From NCBI GenBank assembly GCA_004151065.3, contig NWUY0304438601.1:1-39417 (forward strand): a stretch of DNA of 39,417 nucleotides. The letters run 5' to 3'. This DNA is from Larix sibirica (taxonomy: Eukaryota; Streptophyta; Pinopsida; Pinales; Pinaceae). The notes beneath the pieces were generated by a model. That model was not told the DNA's origin, did no database searches, and worked only from the letters and a program-made list of their open reading frames with translations. The position numbers and the translations under genes are program-made. This document shows, in pieces, positions 30,201 through 39,374 of the stretch; the stretch's first letter is position 1; each line of letters starts with the position of its first letter.

Positions 30201-30516
30201 ATATTAACACGTAGGGAGGGACCGCCCCAAGTAGAGTAGTAACCGAGCGGAGTATCTGAATAACAATTAGACCTGCAACTTTCCTTTTTTATCTCTCTCG
30301 CCTCAACCTCAACAAGGGAAACGAAAGGAAAGGGTCTAGTTTATTAACCAGAAAATCCAGTTGATTTAACCAACAAGGGAGTAATAATTTCCATCTGACT
30401 CAATCCAATGAATGTCTGATTCAAGTTGAAATTATGGGGGTAACTTTTCTCTAATATAAGTCCTCTCAGCTATGGAAATAGGCCAGGGTGCTAGGGCAAA
30501 CCAGAGAGAAACGAAC

Positions 30517-30553
30517 TTAAAGGATATAGTTCATTATAGAGAATATCCATTTT
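30517..30553 (+). repeat. TTAAAGGATATAG dispersed repeat, copy 3
   Basis: CTTAAAGGATATAGTTCATT, then AGAGAATATCCATTTT, matching copies 1 and 2 in block order and ending. Confidence 0.75.
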
Positions 30554-30596
30554 GGATCCACGATAATCTAGGATCGGACCCCATAAAAAGGAAATA

Positions 30597-31178
30597 TTAT
30601 TCATAAAGAATGGGTAAATTAGGCGGTTTTGAAACTGGAGCCAACTCCATCATTTCCCTGGGCAGCGCATACAAAAGCCTAATACGCAGACATGCGCAAG
30701 AGGTAGCACATAAATAATCTCTGACAGTCGAAGTGAACGAACTATATACTGAAATTGCAGTTTGCCCATTGTAAAGTAAGCAAGCTGTGGGGTATAGTCC
30801 CCACATAAGCACTGTAGGTGTTGTTATAAAGGGAAGCAGTAAGAGGCAGTATGCAATGTTTGGAAGGTAAGCTCCTGCGTGCGGTCGTGTCAAGTCAGTG
30901 GGTTAAATTTGGGGTCCCACATAACGAAACTTAGCGCAGAAATTATCTATCCTAGAATGAAGGAATGTAATAATGGATGAAAAGGCAATGGGGATACCTT
31001 TACTTGCATTAGAGGTCTCTCCACTTCCCAAGGATATGACACTTGTACTTAGTGCATACTCCCAAGTAAAAGATAGAAGGGACAACATGTAAGACATAAT
31101 GGGCAAGAATGGTACTCCAAAAATACAATGACAAGGAACAAATAAAAAGGGTATAACCGGATAAAGAAAAAACGCTCG
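30597..31178 (-). pseudogene. 194-codon frame with one internal stop, unrecognised
   Basis: Reading leftward from 31178 (just after a TAG at 31181-31179) to a stop at 30597-30599, the frame is interrupted only by TAA at 30905-30903. The upstream part contains YPVIPFLFVPCHCIFGVPFL, a hydrophobic run, and later SVISLGSGETSNASKGIPIA and HSRIDNFCAKFRYVGPQ. The part after the stop contains HAGAYLPNIAYCLLLLPF, GLYPTACLLYNGQTAIS and RLLYALPREMMELAPVSKPP. Two or three stretches are hydrophobic enough for membrane helices. Against a gene, the opposite strand reads, between stops, as equally protein-like text (for example DEKAMGIPLLALEVSPLPKD and GKLGGFETGANSIISLGS), so the minus frame could be the shadow of a decayed plus-strand gene. 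No family recognised on either strand. Only reverse (U-to-C) editing, unusual in seed plants, could remove the TAA. Confidence 0.35.
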
Positions 31179-32160
31179 CTAAGCTAACTCGGCTACCCCC
31201 AACCCCAAGCTAGCGATCCCATCCATTCATCCCAGCAAGACCAGCACCCACTAACCCTACTCAAAAATTATATGGGAATTAACTATTAGCTATTACAACC
31301 CATTGGCTTCTATTACTTACCCATTTTACAAGCCAATGTGCTAGTTTGACCTTCCCATGTGCTTTCCTGCTAGGCCAGTAAGAATGCCAGCAAGCGCCCG
31401 TCCAAGCTACCTGAAGACATATTTTTGGGTTACGCGCCGACGAACCAAATCTTTGCCAATCAAAATTTGTTATAGCGCATGCCAGTAGGACACAATTAGG
31501 AAACACTAGTTGGCACAATAGGGCGGTAATGCCGTTGAGCACGGTTAACAGTATAATATCTGACTTGAATGGTTTGGTAGTTTAAGGTTGTTTCACGGAA
31601 CTTCGGTTGAAACCTAGTAAGGGACCAGTCATCCATTCATCCTGATAAAAAAAGCTATAGGCCTATCATTTGAGTAAAAAGTATACTGCTCTTACCCACA
31701 TAATAGGTATAACTATAGACTTCTCTACCCATCGCGTATATTAATCTAGTTCTCTATCTTTGAATCGACCTAGTAATCCACATGGCTCTCACTTAATGGC
31801 TAGTCTTACTCTCGAACCACTCTCGTAATGCTTGTAATACTAGTCAGGTGCCTGGTCATCCACCATGGACACATATGACCATTGTGTACATAATGGCTTT
31901 TACATAATGGCTATTACTAATGGGCTAGTTGTACTATTAGTTGCTTGGAATCCTATTCGTACTAGTGGGCTGGGAGTGCTATCGTACTATCTGATAAATC
32001 CCCGTCTCCCCTCTACATATCTCCCCTACGTCACTGCTCTACAAATAACCGATCCACATTGCACCAATCAAGGTCTTCCCTCTCTACACCCAGTTTAAGT
32101 AAGTCTTTATACGCCCCTGGCTCTTAACCTCCTCATACTAGGCATGGGCAGCTTCATGAT
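31179..32160. other. gene-free interval
   Basis: An 87-codon minus frame (31279-31542, LACAITNFDWQRFGSSAR) and a 77-codon plus frame (31865-32098) have no motif. ACATAATGGCTTTTACATAATGGCTATTACTAATGGG at 31886-31925 contains a short local repeat of ATAATGGCT. Confidence 0.4.
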
Positions 32161-32460
32161 CACTTTAACGAAGTTCATGGTCAGGTTGGAGTTTAAAGCC
32201 AACACATTCTATGTATAGTTGGAACAACAGAAGGGAAGCTGCATTAGCCATTAGTTCTCCCATTCTCCTATGAGCTCACGGAAGTAAATATTCTATTTAT
32301 TAGGTCTCCTGCTTACTATGAGCTAAGGCAACTTTATCTTACTAAGACCTAAGGGATGGGGAACCGTTTAAGGTCTCAGGTTACTTTAAGGGGAACAGTT
32401 TCAAGTTGAAGTTGAATTGAAGGGGAACAATTGAAAGTTGAAGTTTATGCACGATTGGAA
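32160..32460 (+). repeat. degenerate GGGGAACAGTT / AAGTTGAAGTT repeats
   Basis: AGGGGAACAGTTTCAAGTTG, then AAGTTGAATTGAAGGGGAAC, then AATTGAAAGTTGAAGTT at about 32390-32443. Earlier words GAAGTTCATGGTCAGGTTGGAGTTT and AGGTCTC occur in the same tract. Confidence 0.5.
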
Positions 32461-33149
32461 AGGTTGAGTCCATGAACCATGATTCCCCATAGGGGCCCGG
32501 CCTTCTTAGCTTTGTGAGCTTATGTAAGCCATATCTCTTGAGCTACTTAATCCTACTTATTTCTACACAAATAAATAACAAGTGCATGGAGCCCAAGTTT
32601 ATAAATTCGTTGTTGTAAAGTAGTCCGATCTCTTGGCAATTCCTTCTCTACGTCGCCTTGCATTACACCAGGTGGGCAAAAGTTTAATAGGTTTTACGTC
32701 AATTAAATGATGTAGCTCAAACAACCGGGTGAAGTAGTCTCCAAACTTGTCTATCCTAGTTGAAATCCCCCATACCCCCGTCAGTAAGCAAAGAAAGCTT
32801 TTGAAAATAAGAGAAGGTAAAAATTAGAATAATAATGAAGGGATTTGAGGTAAATAATAACCCCTCCTGGGTAGGACTAATTAAGATATCGTTTGGAAGG
32901 GTCAGATCATCGAAAGACGAGAGAGTAAGACTGAATAGGGGTAAGGTTGTTCCCGGGTCAAGTCCATTAGATAGCGCTATAGATGACAGAAAAGAGAATA
33001 TAGTAATAAAAAGTGGGGTTTAACGTTAATAAGATCCTGCTATAGGCCTCTAGGAATAGTACTTATATAGTTATAACCAAGGCCTTATTTATTTGAAACC
33101 CCTGGATAGCGCTCTAAAGGTTAAGGGTTCAAGCAGTAGGAGCCATCGA
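32461..33149. other. gene-free interval
   Basis: A 62-codon frame at 32835-33023 has no motif. No RNA or clear repeat. Confidence 0.4.
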
Positions 33150-34450
33150 AAGCCACTATTATAGATTCGGCATGATCCAAAACTAACGGATTAAATGCTC
33201 GCTTTAGCTAATGGCTGACATGGAAGGCATCAGGCAAGGGTCAGAAGGCAGTCGATAGTCGTTAGTAGTAGCTCTATTGGACCCTATATTCATGGCCTAC
33301 TAGGGCTGTAGATAAAAGAGTCATAATGGATCAGCGAAACAAGTTACTGCCCTGATACCTACCTTTCGCCGGACCCAAGGCAATCAAACCAGAAAGATAT
33401 GGGTCTATATCCTGAATAGCCCCATTAGAAAAGGTTCATATATAAGCCAATGCCCAATGAGTAGGCGATTACCGGGTTCCCCTCCCATGTGACCTCAGAT
33501 TGGATGGCCCAGATTGGTATAGAAGTTCATGTTATCCTTCTTACCCGTACCATTGCTTGTTTGTCTGTTGGCTCTCGATGTACCGGTTGTTAGCTTTCGA
33601 TGAAGAATAGGTTTCCACACCTCTTAACTTTGTTGATGGTATTGTTGATAGTGGAATTGAAATCCCTCGAAAGTTGTTTTGTTATATTTATAGAGCTTTC
33701 CCATTTAATTGCTCACGCTTATGGCTGACAGAGAAGTAAAGGTGTAGGTCCTAAGCAGTCTTTATCAACAGTTCTATACTTCATAATATTCCATTAATGA
33801 GACAATAGTCCTCAGTTAGTTCAAATAAAAGGGTCTTCCTGGATCGGGATCACACCACACAATGAGCTTAGGCCCTTTCTATTTTATCCCTTTCTGTCGG
33901 ACCCAACCCAACCGATCTAAACCATACTTCCCAGCAATCTATCTTTCTTCAATAGCACAATTAGCTAAAGGTTTTAGCGGCCAACTTCTGTGATGAACGC
34001 GATTAACCTGTTGTTTGCTGTCGCTGTAGTTGTTATCTATTAATGTACCGGTTGTTAGGCTCTAAATTAAGTTTATAGGTCTTCGAAAGAGAACATGGTT
34101 GTTAGTAGTCGCTCTATCGGACCCACCACTATTCATAAGTCTAATAAACTAATAGATTAATTGCTATCGCTCATGGCTTACAGATAAAGGTTCCTAAGGT
34201 TCTAGGTCATCGGGTAATACTGAGGTTCTAGGTCCTAAGGCAAGAGTCAGAAGGTAAGGGTCAGAAGGGAATCAATATAAGCAGTTCAAGAGGTAAAATA
34301 TATATACCCTCTTTTTTGTTAGCTTCACCCGGTTGTTAGTAGTTAAATTGTTAGCTCCCGATAGTTGTTAGTCAAATTGTTATCTCTCTAGGTATTTGTT
34401 AGTTGTATAGCTCCCCATTGAATTGCTCTTATGGTTGAAAGAAAGGTTAG
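33150..34450 (+). repeat. long degenerate modules (four copies)
   Basis: The block TTAATTGCTC..GCTTATGGCTGACAG recurs at 33190-33225, 33701-33740, 34151-34190 and, most diverged, 34414-34450, each followed by an AAAGGT / AGAAGGT tract. TGTACCGGTTGTTAG occurs at 33579-33593 and 34044-34058. GTTAGTAGT.GCTCTAT.GGACCC occurs at 33261 and 34101. GGTTCTAGGTC is repeated near 34199 and 34233. Copy spacing is about 511, 450 and 263 nt, so the modules have gained or lost internal parts. No reading frame. Confidence 0.65.
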
Positions 34451-35323
34451 GTACTTCCAAATGTGATTGCGGAATCCGTCGGCATGGGCATAAAGCGTAA
34501 TCCTACATCCATAGACAACACGGACTTAATAAAGGCCTACTTGGGTTGAAGTGAATGCGGGCGGATTGAAGGCATGCGGACTGGGCCTTGGGTGAGTGGA
34601 CTGAATGGGAACGCGTACTGTTGACAGGTGACTAGGGAGTAAGTATTGAAGTAATGCTGGGCGTATTGGGAAATGGGAGACTGGTCGAATGGAGACATAA
34701 AGCGTATTGGTGCAATTTACTGTTCCTCAACAAGTTCATGGACACCTCCATATCCTGATGTACTATTGGATCTAGCCTGTCAGTAGTTATAATCAATATA
34801 ACTGCGGGTATCAAAGCACGACTCTTTAGTCCTTATTATATATGAGATTATGCAAAGTGTGCTCTATATTCTCAGTAAGCCCTTATTTCTTTTATTCTAT
34901 CTTGAGTTGAGGGGCACCTATCTATTGGCCAGCGATCGGACTATTGATAAAACACTATCCAAGGGGAAACCACCTCCCTTAATTGGCGCTGCCCTCCTAG
35001 CATGAGATAACTCACCATGTGTCTGGCAAAGGTCCTGAGGTGCAAGTAACGCATCTTCATTTATTCCATACAGAATAAGCCTTTTGCCTCTCACCTTGAG
35101 CCCTTCAACTTATGTCTTTTAACTCTAGCCAAGCCCACCAGAAGTCAGAACCACGAGACAAGCCCACCAAGAAGTGAGTGATTTATTAAATTGATTTACT
35201 TTCAAACATCTTCCAAAATAGGCGTTACCACAAACGGACAACAGCTAAATATTATCTAATTGGTGCTCCCACTGGCAACAGTAAAAAAACATATTCCCAA
35301 ATAGACGGGTCCCACAGACACGA
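34451..35323. other. gene-free interval
   Basis: GCGGATTGAAGGCATGCGGACTGGGCC-type near-repeats lie around 34560-34700 (ACTGGG, GAATGGGA, GCGTATTGG). A copy of the AACCTT/GCCCACCA repeat is at 35085-35180. No gene. Confidence 0.45.
35085..35180 (+). repeat. AACCTT / GCCCACCA degenerate repeat, copy 2
   Basis: CTTTTGCCTCTCACCTTGAG, then TTTTAACTCTAGCCAAGCCC, then ACCAGAAGTCAGAACC and AGCCCACCAAGAAGTGAGTG. It matches words of the copies at 5571 and 36135. Confidence 0.55.
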
Positions 35324-35581
35324 GTGAAGACTATACAGGAGCCCCAGCCGGTAGTCAGAGCCGGTAGTCATAGCATCAAGGTGCGGTCGTTGCTCGGTTG
35401 GGCTGCTCGGTTTGAATACTCAACTGGCCTGGGAGCAGTCATTTTATACAAGCTCTACTCAGTGCAAGGAGCTCTAGTCCCCGTGCCCAGTAGTAACATT
35501 CTGGAGTCGATGCCGGTACTCAACAAAGTACATTACAAGTGTCATCCAGATGGCGATCCAGTTTATCCACTCGATGCTTAG
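35324..35581 (+). other. 85-codon open frame, GTG start, unrecognised
   Basis: The peptide has mixed composition (AARFEYSTGLGAVILYKLYS, then ALVPVPSSNILESMPVLN, then HYKCHPDGDPVYPLDA) and looks more protein-like than most frames here. There is no ATG at its beginning, and I recognise no family. It may be a relic together with the next frame. Confidence 0.25.
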
Positions 35582-35751
35582 CTTTATTTCAACTTCAATT
35601 CATATAATGTCCTGATAATAGGTCAAATCTTAACAAGGAAGTTCCTCCCCTCACAAGCTTATCTAATTATTTCTTTGGATAGACAGGCCAATCTCCCGCA
35701 GCTAAAGTAGATGCATCAATTGCTAAAGATACAGCCCCCTATCTTACTTAG

Positions 35752-35972
35752 TTTACTAAAACCATTTGCCTAGGCTCAGTAGGTCATTTCCCTCTGTTCG
35801 AACCTTACTGTCTTATATGAATAGCGTGTTTGAAGATTCAATTTAAGAAGCAGATGCAAAGCGAGTAGTTACAGAGGCGGTTGATGAACTAATTTATCTG
35901 GGACCGGTGAATGATCCCACAGAGGCATCAGTATAGGAAAGGGCTATGGTAAAGAGGCAGCGGGCTCCCTAA
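35752..35972 (+). pseudogene. short protein-like frame with two stops, unrecognised
   Basis: One phase without frameshift: PRLSRSFPSVRTLLSYMNSV, FEDSI, stop TAA at 35844-35846, EADAKRVVTEAVDELIYLGP, VNDPTEASV, stop TAG at 35934-35936, ERAMVKRQRAP, end. The amphipathic helical texture of the middle is unlike the repeat arrays. It may be the remnant of a transferred gene or retroelement. No family recognised. Confidence 0.3.
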
Positions 35973-36134
35973 TTGGACTGGCTCAGGATCTAGCTAAGTA
36001 TCTGTTGCCTGCCCACCTTAAGACTTAGACCTGTTAACTCTACTGTATCATTTGCTGTTTTTTATTTTGCTAAACCTCCTATTTAGGGGGTCAAGGCATT
36101 ATGATCGGGCGTACTCAAAATTAGTTCTTATTTC

Positions 36135-36295
36135 ATTCAAGCCCAACAGAAGCCAGAAGCCTTTATCCCGTAACCTTTAACCTTTATCCATGAGCCTAGC
36201 GCCTTTAGCCTTTAAACAAAAGAAGCCTTGAACCTATCACCAGATGCCTTTTGCCTTTCTTTGGACAGAAGCCTTAAGCCAAGTGAGTTATTTGA
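36135..36295 (+). repeat. AACCTTTA / GCCTTT degenerate repeat, copy 3
   Basis: CCAACAGAAGCCAGAAGCCT, then TAACCTTTAACCTTTATCC, GCGCCTTTAGCCTTTAAAC, then TTGCCTTTCTTTGGACAGAA and AAGCCAAGTGAG. The basic unit is about 7 nt (ACCTTTA, GCCTTTA), as in the copy at 5571. Confidence 0.6.
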
Positions 36296-36411
36296 TTGGA
36301 TTTATGGCCACGTCTTTGGCATAATCCCTACATCCAATTAAAATGTATTTTATTATCGTTGATAAAATCCAGTTTAATGGTCCGAGGAGAGTACATCGAA
36401 CCTATAAAAAT

Positions 36412-36466
36412 GAGGACCCGGAGGGTGACGAAAGACGAAGACCGAGATACGAGGGAGAGGTTTTTT
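36412..36466 (+). repeat. GAGGACCC...GAGGTTTT dispersed repeat, copy b
   Basis: GAGGACCCGGAGGGTGACGA, then GACCGAGATACGAGGGAGAG, GTTTTTTC. It falls inside a 65-codon open frame (36296-36493) that has no motif. Confidence 0.7.
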
Positions 36467-36640
36467 CACAATGATTTCCCACTAATTGCCTGATGGTGGT
36501 GCTAAATAAGTAGGGAGGAGGATCTAACCTCAAAGGAGCTCTATGATTATTTAGTTAGTTCAGGAGGAATATATTATTTATGTAGTTCAGAAGGGATACA
36601 TAATCCACGCATGCATTGCTATCATCAGATATAAATGAGA

Positions 36641-36678
36641 TTAAAGGATATAGTTTATTAACACTAATTGAATTTTTA
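36641..36678 (+). repeat. TTAAAGGATATAG dispersed repeat, copy 4
   Basis: TTAAAGGATATAGTTTATTA, then ACACTAATTGAATTTTT; its second half is more diverged than in copies 1-3. Confidence 0.6.
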
Positions 36679-36830
36679 GATTCCCAATGAAATTAGTTTA
36701 TGGGTTTCATATTTACCCGAAAGATGAAGTTTGGAATAATGAAAACCACTAAATGAGCAAAAGTTTTTAGATCTCTGCCCCCACCCGAACTAAAACATAT
36801 GGAAGGAATGGAACCGGGTTGTCTCTTATG

Positions 36831-37016
36831 GTAAGGACGTAGATATGGCGCGATCACATATTATCATCCATCTGTGAGAACGTATAAAGGTTGGAGCAGA
36901 TCCAGGCTCAACCTACTTGGGCACTCTTAGCTTATGGTGGTGCTAAGAACGATATCACCTCAAGAATGAGACAAATACACCTAAAGGACGTCTATATATG
37001 CGCATCATATTTGAAG
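36831..37016 (+). repeat. two GACGTCTC-type repeats
   Basis: GTAAGGACGTAGATATGGCG, then CGATCACATATTATC, at 36831-36865. AAAGGACGTCTATATATGCG, then CATCATATTTGAAG, at 36984-37016. Confidence 0.65.
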
Positions 37017-37596
37017 TAGACACAATAAACAGATTGTCCACTTGCACTCACTAAGGTACAAGAAGATAAAGCCCTCCTGCCGTAACCTAATGAGTCTATG
37101 CTTCCTTTTTGGGAGGTACGCTCGCTCTCTTGGGTCCGCACGGAGGTGTTACCTTATTCCCCCCCTTCGTCAGTAAGAAACATGAGAAGAAAAGCAAAAA
37201 TAAAAATGCCTAAGTAGGGCTTAGTGAGACACATTGACTAAAGTGGGGGAATGTTGTACTTGCCCTTGACAGGAAATCACATTCTGATATAAATAATTAT
37301 ATCCATATTTTATATTCATGACAAGAGAATGATTCATTGGATCCATCCATGCTGGAAATAATGGTGCAAAGATATCCTCACTATGGACAAGTTCAAGTAT
37401 ATATTGGTGGATCTCCCATATAAGCTCTATCCTCATTCCTATTGCCATAAGCAGTAGTATCTTGGGGGCACCATTATACGTGAACATTAAGACGTGGTCG
37501 CGTTATTCCGTGGATCATAGATATGTGAGTGAGATCATAGCAGATTAGGTGTATTTTATTCTGATCTGGTGGGTGCACAAGGTGATAGTGCATCAA
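37017..37596. other. gene-free interval
   Basis: An 88-codon minus frame (37221-37487) has no motif. No RNA or named repeat. Confidence 0.4.
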
Positions 37597-37640
37597 CTGC
37601 AAGGACGTCTCCATGGCGATATCATATAGTAATTAGATTT
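37597..37640 (+). repeat. GACGTCTC-type dispersed repeat, best-conserved copy
   Basis: GCAAGGACGTCTCCATGGCG, then ATATCATATAGTAATTAG. I use it with 22895 to define the family core. Confidence 0.75.
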
Positions 37641-37688
37641 GTACTCATAGTGTTGGAAAACTCTACGGACTTCAGCTCTAGAGGGAGA

Positions 37689-37713
37689 TTCACTAAAATG
37701 CCATTTTAGTGAA
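37689..37713. repeat. perfect 11-bp hairpin
   Basis: TTCACTAAAAT at 37689-37699, loop GCC, ATTTTAGTGAA at 37703-37713. It is the strongest inverted repeat I found. No gene is adjacent. Confidence 0.85.
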
Positions 37714-37730
37714 TAATAAACAACACTTTA

Positions 37731-37850
37731 GGATCCCTGATGATTGGAATTCCTCGGAACCATCATTTTTAATAAGGCAAAATGGAAAATGCATAGGGGG
37801 TGAGGTATGAACCCACTCGACAAAATAAAGTGGAGAGAGAGGTTTTGACA
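37731..37850 (+). repeat. GAGGACCC...GAGGTTTT dispersed repeat, copy d with extended left flank
   Basis: GGATCCCTGATGAT, then GGCAAAATGGAAAATGCAT, GGGGGTGAGGTATGAACCC, GGAGAGAGAGGTTTTGACAA. The order of blocks matches 38190-38320 (GATCCTTGATGAAT, GCAAAATGCCAAATTATG, GGGTGAGGTACGAAC, GGGAGAGGTTTTTGG), so about 120 nt are duplicated in diverged form. Confidence 0.65.
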
Positions 37851-38142
37851 ATCTGGATGTACGCCCTAATTATTGTTACCGTGTACCGTCCCGTACCTGA
37901 CTCACTCAATGTTGTTTGCTTAGGCCTCTATGCGGCGGTATATCATAATAGTGGAACTTTTAATCAGAATTTAATGATTAGGTTATAAGGAGGGGACATA
38001 ACACTCACCCTATTGAATTGAATGATGGGTAACTTCTTCTCCTCACTCTAAGCTATGTCTTACTATAACCTATGGAAGTGGGAAAGGGTGTAGAGTAATA
38101 TCCCAGTCCCAGATGGAAACTTCAGGAAATTACATTCTTAAT
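37851..38142. other. gene-free spacer
   Basis: Holds most of a 62-codon frame (37800-37988) without motif. Nothing else recognised. Confidence 0.4.
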
Positions 38143-38177
38143 AAGGAAAGGCTTGCTTGACCAAAGGGAGGGCAAGG
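38143..38177 (+). mobile_element. 35-nt AAGG-bounded element, copy 2 (Bpu-like)
   Basis: Identical over all 35 nt to 23013-23047. The flanks differ (TTCTTAAT before and AAAATATC after), as expected for a mobile repeat that leaves AAGG at both ends. Without the insert the site would read TTAATAAGGAAAATATC. Confidence 0.65.
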
Positions 38178-38340
38178 AAAATATCATTTTTTGATCCTTG
38201 ATGAATAATGATCGGATACATCGAAAAGATATTTTGAAAAAAGCAAAATGCCAAATTATGAGGCCCGGAGGGTGAGGTACGAACTTTGTCCGAGATATGA
38301 GGGAGAGGTTTTTGGAAAATATGTCCCAACCAAACGAACA
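38178..38340 (+). repeat. GAGGCCCGG...GAGGTTTT dispersed repeat, copy c
   Basis: The core at 38260-38315 runs GAGGCCCGGAGGGTGAGGTA ... CCGAGATATGAGGGAGAGG. It continues as TTTTTGGAAAATATGTCCCA, then ACCAAACGAACATG, which matches the partial copy at 17771-17820. A 94-codon minus frame (38138-38422) overlaps and has no motif. Confidence 0.65.
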
Positions 38341-39370
38341 TGTTCATTGGTTCCAGATCACGTAGATTACAAGGATCACAAGAGTAGAAAACATAATACC
38401 CCCATAGAATGGTCATACCCATAATATGCTCATATGGCTACACTTACACACACTGTGCCATGGTTGTGCCCATATACCAGTCGCTAATAACATGACCTAA
38501 GATAATTGATGGATCCTGCCTTCTGAGGACTCGAACCGGGAATAAGGGAGGGCAATAAAGTCTTCTCCATCGGGCCGAGTCGGTGCCCTTTCATAGTAGT
38601 TGTTTGCTCTACTCGTGTCATCCTTCACTCCATCACCCACCGGGTAGCTTTCCTCATCCTTCTTAGTTTTTTCATATTGGGCCATTCCTTTTTTGGGTGC
38701 CTTTCCATTGAGATAAATTAGGGGTGTGTTGCCCAGCGGGCGGGGAACAGGCGGGAACGCTGGCGCTATTAAATAGTGGAACACTGAAAGAACAGGGACG
38801 CTTCGCTATTCAATTGCTGGCTGGTAACATGTTGAAAAAGAAGATGGCCCAGCTGGGCTGGCTGGTATGGTTGGATGGACAACGCCACCTTGAATTATAG
38901 AATTTCCCATGATTGACGGTCCTAGATTTTCTTAGAGTCCCTTTGTGGGTGGGAATAGAGAAATAAGGGGCTAAGAGAGCAAGCTCGTATCCTCGCTTTG
39001 TGGTACGGCTGGTCTTGCTTGCTGGAATTAATGCAGATCCATTGACTAACATTACTCACTTACACGCCACCCCTTCGCTCTTCAATATCCCCATTTTTAC
39101 AAGGGTGCGGTACAGGCCCCTATCTCCGTTCTGCTCCCAGATAAAACCTACCCTCGTCGTACCTATCTATCTCTTCTCCGTCCCATTGCTAGCCCTCATC
39201 GATCTCACAGTAGACAAGATGCCCTACGAGGAAAGAAAGGGGGAAAGGGAATCCTAAAACTAGATTCTCCTTTACGCCCACTTTTGGTAGTCAAATTCCC
39301 ATCTGGATGGACCAGGTTCATTTGGGAGAACTTGATAGGCCAAGTTAACATTCTCTCTCTATCATCATTA
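38341..39370. other. 1 kb gene-free interval
   Basis: Frames of 95 (38497-38784 minus), 80 (38810-39052 minus) and 85 codons (39000-39257 plus) are motif-free. CGCTTCGC lies at 38800-38807. A GGACTCGAACCGGG word near 38527-38540 resembles a T-arm complement but no tRNA fold follows. Confidence 0.45.
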
Positions 39371-39374
39371 TACG

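Noticed and set aside
38510-38560. GGACTCGAACCGGG word resembling a minus-strand T-arm
   Set aside because: The bases flanking the loop do not pair and no cloverleaf follows.
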